From contig NC_133293.1 of assembly GCF_005239225.2 (NCBI RefSeq), positions 3,038,001 to 3,102,000 of the forward strand: a stretch of DNA of 64,000 nt, in the 5' to 3' direction. Of the stretch, positions 55,238 through 64,000 are shown in pieces. Made by a program: the position numbers and the translations under genes. Position 1 is the stretch's first letter, and each line of letters begins with the position of its first letter. The notes under the pieces were generated by a model, which was not told the origin of the DNA, made no database searches, and saw only the letters and a list, made by a program, of their open reading frames with translations. This DNA is from Populus alba. Lineage: Eukaryota; Streptophyta; Magnoliopsida; Malpighiales; Salicaceae.

Positions 55238-56225
55238 GACACATATAGGAAAAAGAAAACAAGAAGATGATGAAAAGAATAGAGTTTATCACTGGAAGAA
55301 CACTGATTTAGATTCGAGATTACGAATCTAACTTTTGTTTGGACCAGAACTTATCGAAAAAAAAAACAAACAAATGCGAAAGTGATGAAAATGACTCAAA
55401 CAATAGCCAAATATCAAAATATGATGATAGTATAATGGCAGGAATGAAATCAACAGAAACAAAACGAGTTTTGAAAGATAACACCAAACAGACCCGTTAC
55501 GACAAAACAAGACCCAATTGAGGAACCTAAGGAAACTGATATCCAAATGACCTCGAATTTAATATCTAGTATTAAAATACTATGAAAACACCAAAACTCA
55601 ATTTATAGGTCGTTCTCTTATTTCTAGGTACCCAAACTCCTTGTATGATCAGTTTGCGGCAGAATTGAACCTCCAATTAAAACCTCCAGAAGCCGATATC
55701 CAAATAAGCCCAAATTTAATATATGGTGCTATCTCATCCCCAATACACATAATATGAAGTTTCAATTGATTCTAAGGTGGTTTGCCTATGGTTCACTAAT
55801 AGTAGTGTTTCTGCGGCAGAATTGAACCTCGAATTAAAACCTCAAGCAAATAATATCAGAATAAGCCCAAATTTGATCTATGATGCTATCCCACCCCCAA
55901 TAGACTGAATATGAAGTTTAAATTGATTCGGAGGTGGTTTGCTTATGGTTCACAAAGATTTGTGTTTCTGCGGTAAAAATTGAATAATCCTTCAAATTTC
56001 AACTAATAACTCTTTTCTCTATTTCTTTCCCTTTTTTTTTTCTTTTTAATAAACTGATATGACTAGAGACAGTAACCAAAAGAAATATAAACTTTTTTTT
56101 TTTTAGATGACGCCAACTCGAAGAACAAGAAGATGGACGCAAACACTGAAAAACTTAAGGGAACACTAAAGAAAGAAAAAAAAAAACGAAAATAACAGAA
56201 TGATATGACCTTGTTACGGAGCCTA
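55238..56225 (-). repeat. Leader of IQ-motif element
   Basis: Non-coding. Contains repeated 'cggcagaattgaacctc' blocks at ~55660, ~55816 and ~55975 (diverged ~155-bp tandem units), and a poly-T/A tract near 56030-56105. No ORF. Confidence 0.65.
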
Positions 56226-56237
56226 GCTCTGATACCA
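56226..56237 (-). other. Primer binding site, tRNA-iMet type
   Basis: Minus strand TGGTATCAGAGC, two bases inside the 5' LTR end at 56240. Confidence 0.92.
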
Positions 56238-56239
56238 AC

Positions 56240-57173
56240 TGATGCGAACCTCGTGATCACGTGGTCACGCAACCCACAATCAAAATTGAGATTTGATCCC
56301 GGAAAGCCGAAATAGGTCTGATAGGAGTGTGACACAATGGAAACCTGCCCCAAGGCACCTACACTATTGGAATGAGTAGAATGACGCCACGAAGCCAGTT
56401 AATCTTCGATAAGTCAGATTCAGTTCGTTCAAGAACTGAAGAATGCAAGAATCACTCTCACACGTTAAAACTGAAACATTTAGAAGTAATTACCATCAAA
56501 GCTGCCGAAATTGTGGCTTACATGAGTTTAAATAGTTCTTGAAAAGTTAACCCTAATGGACTCCTTATGTGGACTTATATGAGGTCCACTCAAAACCCTA
56601 AACTGAAAAGCCCATAACCTGATCCAAACAAGTCTTGGACCCTAGCTCAAAACAAAGTTTTAATTAAGCCCAAACATTAAAGATAATAATAAAAATAACT
56701 AATCTGTCATTAAATACCACCAGCCCTTCTTTCCTTGTGTAGCTAGGATGAATAAGGAATCCTTATAAGAAAAGGATTCTGAAACATTAATGAATCACTG
56801 CCACACTTGTAGATTATATTGCAGCTCATTAAAGATCCTTATGGAACTAGGAAATCCCCAAAGCCAGCTGCCACATCCTTGTAGAAAAAGAATCCTAACC
56901 AAATAGGAAGTCCACAAGTCAAATGGAAGTAAATAACAAAATCCGTACAGCCTCCGTTGACCAGTATTGCGATTCCTTCCCAAACTCCGATTGACTTGAA
57001 TTTTTAACCCAAGGTATTAAGATATGTCTGGAGAGTCCACATAAAATATTATCTCGATCCAACGGTCAGATTGACAATTATGATTGTTGCCGTAAACCTG
57101 GACTGTTGCGCTTTTTACGCCAAAATCCGAATGTGACCTTACTTGGGTCATATCACATGGCTGAACCATATCA
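56240..57173 (-). repeat. LTR type C/alpha, complete, 934 bp (5' LTR of IQ element)
   Basis: TGATATGGTTCAGCC at 57173 to TGATGCGAACC at 56240. Contains the inverted repeat and tandem hairpins described elsewhere. Confidence 0.92.
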
Positions 57174-57294
57174 GGTATCTTATAGTATCAAACTTGTTAT
57201 TACAAAACATACTTTATTTAAGGAGTTATTGATACTTCAAGTGCAAAATGATGATATAAAACCTTGATGAAAATGCACTTTTAAGTACTAATCA
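57174..57294 (-). repeat. Athila LTR start (minus)
   Basis: Collinear with the first ~120 bp of the Athila LTR, ending ACTAATCA at 57294, in opposite orientation to the next feature. Confidence 0.8.
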
Positions 57295-58503
57295 TCAAGA
57301 GTTGGCCATCCACTCAACAATTAGTCATCAAATCAATAATTCTGAATTTTGGCCTATAAAAGGAGGCATTTGCCATGTATTTAGGAGTTTGGTTGTTCAG
57401 ATCAAGTTCATGCTCTTTATTTCTCTCTTTATATTTTTTTTTATAATTTGTAAGTTTTGCTTTCATTAATATCTTGTTTATGTTTTTCATTTTCTTTCCT
57501 TTACTTAGTTAACTTGTATTTTCTTTATGTTCTTGTTTTGTTTATTTATGTTTCTCTTCTTCATTATGTTTAGCTAAGCTTATTATGTCAAGGTGAAAAG
57601 GTTAAACTAATGGTGTAAGAATAAATATAGTGTAAACTCAACATGGATCTTAATGTTTAATATTAACATGTCTTATCTTTTTATCTTACTAATTCTTAAT
57701 ACCTTGCTTGTTAAATGGTTAATCTAGATTTGTGTTGTATAACACTTGGTACAACAAATGTTTGGCACTCTCATAGCCCAACCATGTGGTATTACCTACA
57801 CCTGGGCTACGAAAGGAACTTGATTTGTTGTTAACATCAATTAACATCATGAATTCCTGACAATATTTAAAAGTTTGGTGTTATGTAAATAAGATAATTC
57901 ATATGATCATGTTAATAATTTATAATGAGCTATTAATGACAAATAATCCGATTGGAACCTCCTCCGTGTGTGGTTTCCAAATTGAGTAATAAGAGTTTAT
58001 ATTATACTTGTTTGAAATACCATTGGTGGATCCTCTAACCTTGACATTTGTTTTTATCATTGTTTAATCCTTACATTAATCTTCCATCTCAAAGTTCTCA
58101 TTAATTTCTTCCTCCTCTTCTTTTTAGTACTACTACTACTACTCCTCCTCCTCCTCCTCCTCCTCCTACTACTACTACTACTACTACTATTATTATTATT
58201 TACATTCTGTTTATACTATATAATATATCTCTTTGATCTTTCATAAACTCAGTATAGAGGCTGGAAACCTGTGACTCGATTTTTTAGATCATTTTCAAGT
58301 ATAACAACGCCACGTACTGAGTATTATTATTATTATTATTGTTATTATTATTGTTGTTGTTATTATTGTTTTTGTTATTGTTCTATTGTTATTTATAATT
58401 TATACAATTAACCTCTCTGTGGTTCGACCCCGGTCTTGCCGGGTTATTTATTACTTCGACACTCCTGCACTTGGAAGAAGACATCAATCTTTTGGTCATG
58501 TCA
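57295..58503 (+). repeat. Athila LTR, 5'-truncated (plus)
   Basis: From 'tcaagagttggccatccactc' to 'tttggtcatgtca'. Forms a fold-back junction with 57174-57294. Contains (TAC)n/(TCC)n at 58127-58200 and (ATT)n at 58318-58380. Confidence 0.85.
58127..58200. repeat. Simple repeats (TAC)n and (TCC)n
   Basis: Adjacent trinucleotide tracts within the Athila LTR fragment. Confidence 0.95.
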
Positions 58504-58786
58504 ATTACATCTCAACATGGGAAGGTTCCCATAAGGTAAATTTTCTAAGCTCAAACTAAGGGTTGGTAGTATTTTAAGGTTCTGAAGCGAATTGGTGAAA
58601 ATGTGTACAAAATTGAGTTACTTGCTTACAAATACATTTCATACACTTTTAACGTTGTTGATTTATCTCGTTTTTATTGTGACAACTCAACATTTGACTC
58701 AAGGTCAAGTCTTTTTCAACCAGGGGAACATGAACAGAAGTGTCCTCTACTAGTCCAAATGGAGTTGGGTTACTTGAATTTGGGTT
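58504..58786 (+). pseudogene. Ty3/gypsy pol C-terminus (family 3)
   Basis: Reads FKVLKRIGENVYKIELLAYK, then YTFNVVDLSRFYCDN and SSLFQPGEHEQ: the GPF-type module and acidic tail of another gypsy pol. Only the last ~80 codons survive. It differs from families 1 and 2 in the tail. Confidence 0.75.
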
Positions 58787-59305
58787 AGCATTGTAAATGA
58801 AGGATGTTTTTGAGGTTGTTTCCTTTCAGCCTGTGGTCAACTTTAAGCCCAAATTTCATCTTTTTATTACATGGGAAAATGAGCATATTCTATGTGGTTT
58901 TCAAGTTCAGAATGTCATCTTTCCAGATTATTTAGCCATGTATGCATTGAAGTTTTCTATAAAGAGTTATGTTAGTTTTTAATTTTGAGTGCTTCCTAAG
59001 TGTCTATTTGCATTTTATAGACTGAAAAAAGAGTATTGTTATTTATTGTCTAAAATTATTCTAAATTCAATCATTAGGTCTCATTTACTTTAATTTGTGT
59101 TTTCTAGACTTGGAGGGATGTTCCAAGTATATAATTGTGATTCAAACCATATACTGGGATCTTTAAGAAAATTTTGAATTGAAGTCTTTTGAGTTGGCTG
59201 ATTAGCATTTATCAAATTCTATATCTCATTAGTGAGCGGTGGACTTATTTCCTTTACTTTGAATCTCTAAAGTGGTGATTTAATTTATATATTTAAAGTG
59301 GTGAG
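58787..59305 (+). repeat. LTR type E fragment (family 3)
   Basis: AT-rich sequence following the family-3 pol end. A diverged reverse copy lies at 62066-62806 (shared 'ccaaatggagttgggttacttgaatt' start, 'gtggacttatttcctt', 'atgagatat' parts). Confidence 0.6.
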
Positions 59306-60319
59306 TCGATACGATCCAGGCAAGGTTAAATTCGGATTTTGACGTAAAATGTGCAACTATCCAGTTTTATGGCAAAAGTCATAATTCTCAATCCTACCAT
59401 TGGATCAGGCTGCAATTTTACGTGGAGTCTCCTAACATGTTGTCCTACCTTGGGTTAAAATATCATGTCAATCGGATTTTGGCAAGGCATCCAAACACAG
59501 GTCAACAGAGGTTATACGGGTTTTGTTATTTACTTCCTTTTGACTTGTTGATTTCCTATTTGGCTAGGATTCTTTTCCTAAAAGGATATGGAAGCATATT
59601 TTGGAAATCTCCTAATTCTACAAAGATCTTTAATGGGCTGCAACATAGTTTCCAAGTGTGGCAAGGATTCATAAATGTTTCAGAATCCTTTTCTTACAAG
59701 GATTCCTTATTCATCCTAGCTACAAAAAGGAAAGAAGATTTCAGAATTAATTCGACCTTTAGATTTGATTCTCCTAGCTTATATCGGACTTCTAAAAAGC
59801 AACAAATCTGATCCTATCATATTTAGGATATTAAATTTTGATTTATTTATTTTATTTTTATTTTCTTCTTAGTTTAGGGTTTATTTATATTATTTGGGTT
59901 TAATTGTAAGTGGTCATCATATAAGTCCACATAAGGGGTCCATTAGGGTTTATTTAAGTCTAGAGTCAATATAAATAAAGGCATCACCAGACATGTAAGT
60001 TAGACAATTCAGATTAATAAAACTTCTTGTTTGCCGCACTTTTTGTATGTGTGTTGGTGAGATAATCTCCCTTCCATGGTTCTCTAAAGAACTGAAAAAC
60101 GACTTATTGAAGAACAACTGTCTTCGTGGCGTCATCCTTATACTTCTCGTTCACGAATCAATATTTGTTGGGTGGGGGTCTCCGTTTCCAATAGTATTGG
60201 TGCCTAGGTACAAGTTATCTTTGTGTCACACTCCTATCAAACCTGATTTACTTGGCTTTCTAGGAATTGGCGTCTTTGAGTGTGGGTTGTGTGACCATGT
60301 GATGACGAGTTTCGCATCA
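59306..60319 (+). repeat. LTR type C/beta, complete, ~1014 bp
   Basis: TCGATACGATCCAGGC (start base changed) to GAGTTTCGCATCA. No matching 5-bp flanks. No PBS follows. Confidence 0.85.
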
Positions 60320-60686
60320 TTAGTTGTTTCCATCTGAATATTTTGGGTTTGAAACCTTACAGTGGTGAGCAAAAAACAATTTCTTTTATGTGAGTGGCCT
60401 TTGTTTTATTGTTATCAAGAATTAATCAAGCCCTTTAAAATCAACTCATCAACTTACATTTGTAACTCTGCATGCTCAGTTGGACACATTAAAAAAACTG
60501 CCTTGTTTGGAAGCATAACACCCAGAATGAAGTCAATACAGTGTTGCATATCCATTATTAGAGGAAGGCCATATGGTATTTCTTAAGGAACTACATCAGA
60601 AAATCCATCAAAAAAAGGTTACACTTCTGGAGGCAATTCATTTATTCCATCATTTTCCTAAAAAGCGACAAGAGCATAAAACAAAT
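60320..60686 (-). pseudogene. gypsy pol fragment (start of RT)
   Basis: The minus strand reads LPNKAVFLMCPTEHAELQM-VDEL, the conserved stretch just before RT in Ty3/gypsy pol, and upstream 'EEIP.GLP' and 'CIDFI' pieces with frameshifts. Short and dead. Confidence 0.65.
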
Positions 60687-61579
60687 TGATGTGGACTAGC
60701 CCAGAAACACCAACAAGGACCCATTACATGTTCCAAATGGTCCAATAACTTGGTCCAAGACAAAGACATTGAAAGAGGCATTAAATGCATTGGTTTTGAA
60801 GGTTTCCACCAAGTCAGAATTAAAAGGTCCATTGGAGTATCAAGAGGAGACCCTAGTACATCTTATCCATGTGCAAGAGGGGTCCAATACAACCTTATTT
60901 TGGCCATGAAGTGAGGACACCAAAGGAAACAAAAGAATCCTACTACAACTTGAAAACAACATGGGTGGCTACCTTTTCCTTTTGTTTCTAGGATTAAGGG
61001 GCTGCATGGAAGGCTATAAATAAGCGTTGAATCATTTCTGTAATATTTTACTTCATTCTCTTCTTCTCATGGAAGAACAAGGATTTAAAATTAGGGGCTT
61101 TATTTTTATTTTGATAGCTACAGCCCAAGGCTTATTTGGGCTTAATTAATATTTTGTTTTCAGTTAAGATCCAAGGCTTGTTTGGATTAAGTTATAGGCT
61201 TTTCAGTTTAGGGTGTTGGGCCAGTTTTGAGTGGACCTCATATAAGTTCACATAAGGGGTCTATTAGGGTTAATTTTTCAAGGACTATTTAAATTCATGT
61301 AAGCCAAAATTTTGGCAGCTTTGATGAATATTATTTTGAATTTTTTAGTTTTAACGTGTGAGAGTGATTCTTGCATTCTTTAGTTCTTGAATGAACTGAA
61401 TCTGACTTATCGAAGATTAACTGGCTTCGTGGCGTCATTCTACTCATTCCAATAGTGTTGGTGCCTTGGGGTAGGTTTCCATTGTGTCACACTCTTATGA
61501 GACCTATTTTGGTTTTCCGAGATCAAATCTTAATCTTGATTGTGGGTTGCGTGACCACGTGACCACGAGGTTCGCATCA
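60687..61579 (+). repeat. LTR type A/alpha, complete, 893 bp (5' LTR)
   Basis: TGATGTGGACTAGCCC ... GAGGTTCGCATCA, followed by a PBS at 61582. Confidence 0.9.
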
Positions 61580-61581
61580 GT

Positions 61582-61593
61582 TGGTATCAGAGT
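61582..61593 (+). other. Primer binding site, tRNA-iMet type (one change)
   Basis: TGGTATCAGAGT, two bases after the LTR end. Confidence 0.88.
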
Positions 61594-61954
61594 TAGGCTC
61601 CGAAACAAGGTCATATCCTTTTGTTGTTTTTGATTTTTTTTAGTGTTCCTAATACGATCCAGGCAAGGTCAAATTTGGATTTTGACGTACAATGTGCAAC
61701 TATCCAGTTTTATGACAATAGTCATAATTCTCAATCCTACCATTAGATCGAGCTATAATTTTAACTCAATTGGACATTATTTACTGTAGGTTCCAGATTT
61801 CGACTTAACTCGTTGTAAACGAGTTTGTTTTGCGTCAACTTTTAAAATTCAGATTCTTTTTGTTGTTTTCGTTTCTTGTAGTTTATTTTCATCATATCCA
61901 ACATATCCGGGTGTTGTTTCATTATTTTTCATATCTTGTTTTTGTTTTTTATCC
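61594..61954 (+). repeat. Leader with embedded LTR type C piece
   Basis: Leader, then ~107 bp of the type-C LTR start (61651-61757: 'aatacgatccaggcaaggtc'), then leader again ('aactcaattggacattattt'). A short LTR tip embedded in leader recurs in other fusions in this window. No gene. Confidence 0.65.
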
Positions 61955-62065
61955 ATTGTTCAATATGCTCTTAGAGTTGCTGGATTTGCCTTCTCATTTT
62001 ATCCATTTTAAGAGCATGAATATTCCTTTCAAATTCTTGCATGTTATTTGCGAACAACAATGATT
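61955..62065 (-). pseudogene. Possible gag N-terminal scrap
   Basis: Minus-strand reading MQEFERNIHALKMDKMRRQIQQL has the heptad look of a gag coiled coil and lies beside LTR type E. Weakly supported. Confidence 0.3.
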
Positions 62066-62806
62066 GTAAAACAAAAGCTCTATTTAACCAACTTGATACT
62101 AGGATGGTATTAAAATTCAACAGCAAAGGTGAACTCACACTAAAGAAAGTGTTTTTCTCTCACTACACTAAAGTTTTGAAGTGAAGAGATAGAAATACAA
62201 ACAACTCACAAATCTAAAGATACAGATAAAATCACCACTTTATAGATATAGAGTCAAGGAAATAAGTCCACCACTCACAAATGAGATATGAAACTTGATA
62301 GATGCCAATTGACCAAATCAAAACACTTTAATTCAAAATTTTCAAAAAGATCTTAGTACATGGTTTGAATCATAACTATATACTTGGAGCATCACTCCAT
62401 GTTTTCAAATAACCAAATTAACATAAAATGAGACATAATAATGGAAGTTCGAAGAATTCTAGACAATAAATAACAATAACTTGTTTTTGACATAGGAAGG
62501 GCAAATAGTCTACCTAAGAAGTACTAAAATTAGAACTGACATGACTCTTTGTAGAAAGCTTCAACTAAACAAATGACATTCTGAACTTGAAAACCATATA
62601 GGATAGACTCATTTTTTCCATGCAATAAAGAGATGAAATTGGGCTCAAAGTTGTCTACAGAATGACATCAAACAACCTAAAAAACATCCTCCATTTGTAA
62701 TTCTAACCTAATTGAATTTAGCAAAATTCTAACCTGAATTCAAGTAACCCAACTCCATTTGGATCTATAAAGGGACACTCCTATGCTAATAATGGTGCAC
62801 CAATCC
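62066..62806 (-). repeat. LTR type E (family 3), minus copy
   Basis: Reverse of the type-E sequence at 58740-59300, longer at its far end. Boundary at 62806/62807 with an LTR of family 1. No ORF. Confidence 0.6.
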
Positions 62807-63168
62807 TGATGTGAACCTCGTGATCATGTGGTCACGCAACCCACACGCAAAGACACCAATTCCCGGAAAGCCAAGTAAATCAAGTTTGATAGGAGTGTGA
62901 CACAAAGATAACTTGTACCTAGGCACCAGCACTATTGGAAACGGAGATCCCCACCCAACGAATATTTATTCGCGAACGAGAAGTATAAGGATGACGCCAC
63001 GAAGACAGTTGTTCTTCGATAAGTCGTTTTCAGTTCTTTAGAGAACCATGGAAGGGAGGCTATCTCACCAACACATATACACAAAGTGCGACAAACAAGA
63101 AGTTTTATTAATATGAATTTTCTTCCTTACATGTCTAGTTATGCCCTTATTTATAGTGACTGCAAACT
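62807..63168 (-). repeat. LTR beta half (minus)
   Basis: TGATGTGAACCTCGTGATC to 'atttatagtgactgcaaac'. U3 is missing. Opposed to the next feature. Confidence 0.85.
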
Positions 63169-63605
63169 TAATTAAAACTTTGTTTTGAGCTAGGGTCCAA
63201 GGCTTGTTTGGATCAGGTTATGGGCTTTTCAGTTTAGAGTTTTGGGCTAGTTTTGAGTGGACCTCATATAAGTCCACATAAGGGGTCCATTAGGGTTAAC
63301 TTTTCAAGAACTATTTAAACTCATGTAAGCCACAATTTCGGCAGCTTTGATGATTATTATTCTGAATCTTTCAGTTTTAACGTGTGAGAGTGATTCTTGC
63401 ATTCTTCAGTTCTTGAACGAACTGAATCTGACTTATCAAAGATTAACTGGCTTCGTGGCGTCATTCTACTCATTCCAATAGTGTTGGTGCCTTGAGGCAG
63501 GTTTCTATTGTGTCGCACTCATATCAGACCTATTTCGGCTTTCCAGGATCAGATCTCAATCTTGATTGTGGGTTGCGTGACCACATGATCACGAGGTACG
63601 CATCA
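63169..63605 (+). repeat. LTR alpha half (plus)
   Basis: 'taattaaaactttgttttgag' to 'gaggtacgcatca'. Together with 62807-63168 it forms a fold-back of two LTR 3' halves. Confidence 0.85.
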
Positions 63606-63931
63606 TCTATACTGCTCGGGAGACATTTGAGAAGGAACGACATATTCACATGTTCAGATCATACGAGACACGACACTTTAATTTCTTCCTCTTTCACCAA
63701 TCAAAAAGAACTCATGTACAGAAATAAACCACGGGAATAGCTTATAGCTGAGAGCATGTCCAGCTTGATATTAGCGCACCAATCCAACTGAGCTAGCAAT
63801 AAGAAATCAGATAGCTATTTGGCAAACTAGCAACCCATCCTGGAAGTTTAAAACCAGAGAAAAATAGATTGGAGGCACAGATGATTCATGAAGAGAATAA
63901 TAACAAAGATTAACCACAAAACCATAATTTT
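63606..63931. other. Non-repetitive sequence, no gene seen
   Basis: No similarity to the other repeats in the window by eye. Could be the 3' UTR or flank of a minus-strand host gene. Confidence 0.35.
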
Positions 63932-64000
63932 TTACATGCCAAAAGGATTACAGTTAATCCAATTATCCACAACAGCTGAATTCACATCCTTGACAGTATT
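63932..64000 (-). CDS. Possible last exon of a host gene (partial)
   Basis: The minus strand is open for the 22 codons from the window edge (TVKDVNSAVVDNWINCNPFG region) to TAA at 63932-63934. There is T-rich, UTR-like sequence beyond. Short, and the family is not recognised. It may be chance. Confidence 0.25.
   Translation of the reverse strand, partial: NTVKDVNSAVVDNWINCNPFGM

Larger units (their letters stand above)
54119..57173 (-). mobile_element. IQ-motif non-autonomous LTR element (copy 4, most complete)
   Basis: Minus-strand order: 5' LTR 56240-57173, PBS 56226-56237, leader 55238-56225, IQ-motif ORF 54866-55237, polypurine tract 54852-54865, 3' LTR 54119-54851 (missing its last ~200 bp). 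The internal part is 1388 bp with no gag or pol. The two LTRs are nearly identical where they overlap, so insertion is recent. Shared LTR and PBS with family 1 suggest mobilisation by that family. Confidence 0.85.

Overview
The window looks like gene-poor, AT-rich heterochromatin of a flowering plant, probably a eudicot. The evidence is the element types: Athila-type and other Ty3/gypsy LTR retrotransposons primed by plant tRNA-Asp and tRNA-iMet, an L1-like plant LINE with a DUF4283-type ORF1, and many nested solo LTRs. I see no intact ordinary host gene. At most the last 70 bases may be the final exon of one. No tRNA, rRNA, CRISPR or prokaryotic features were found.

Layout. 1-3318: rearranged pieces of a Ty3/gypsy family (here family 1; LTR start types A, B and C, two alternative 3' halves alpha and beta, tRNA-iMet primer site), including a minus-strand gag remnant. 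3319-10067: a family-1 LTR split by a 5.8-kb minus-strand LINE (LINE1). 10068-18969: a mosaic of LTR halves, leaders, PBS sites and a plus-strand gag pseudogene. 18970-30809: a nearly complete 11.8-kb Athila-type element on the minus strand, with both LTRs, PBS, gag and pol. Between pol and the 3' LTR it carries two extra sense ORFs. One is a 182-aa basic, cysteine-cluster protein. The other is a 217-aa intronless LONELY GUY (LOG) cytokinin-activating-enzyme homologue. 30810-35269: an Athila gag fragment, a family-1 LTR, a pol pseudogene and its 3' LTR. 35270-39454: a non-autonomous element with an IQ-motif ORF remnant, whose 3' LTR is split by a second, ORF1-only LINE (LINE2) at the same nucleotide that LINE1 hit. 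39455-44805: the 3' end of a plus-strand Athila copy, punctured by three solo LTRs, each with a perfect 5-bp target duplication. 45532-50261: a divergent gypsy pol, another solo LTR and Athila gag. 50262-54118: a minus-strand family-1 pol with its 3' LTR. 54119-57173: the best copy of the IQ-motif non-autonomous element. 57174-63605: further LTR, leader and pol fragments, including fold-back junctions. 63606-64000: non-repetitive by eye.

How it fits together. Family 1 supplies gag and pol. The IQ-motif elements share its LTRs and PBS but carry no pol, so they were probably mobilised in trans. The Athila element is the only one with apparently captured non-retroviral genes; both have a TATA-like box about 60-66 bp before the ATG and a CT-rich leader. 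The best candidates for something new are the LOG and cysteine-cluster ORFs in the Athila element, the IQ-motif cargo, the paired covarying hairpins in the Athila 3' region, and the repeated LINE insertion site.
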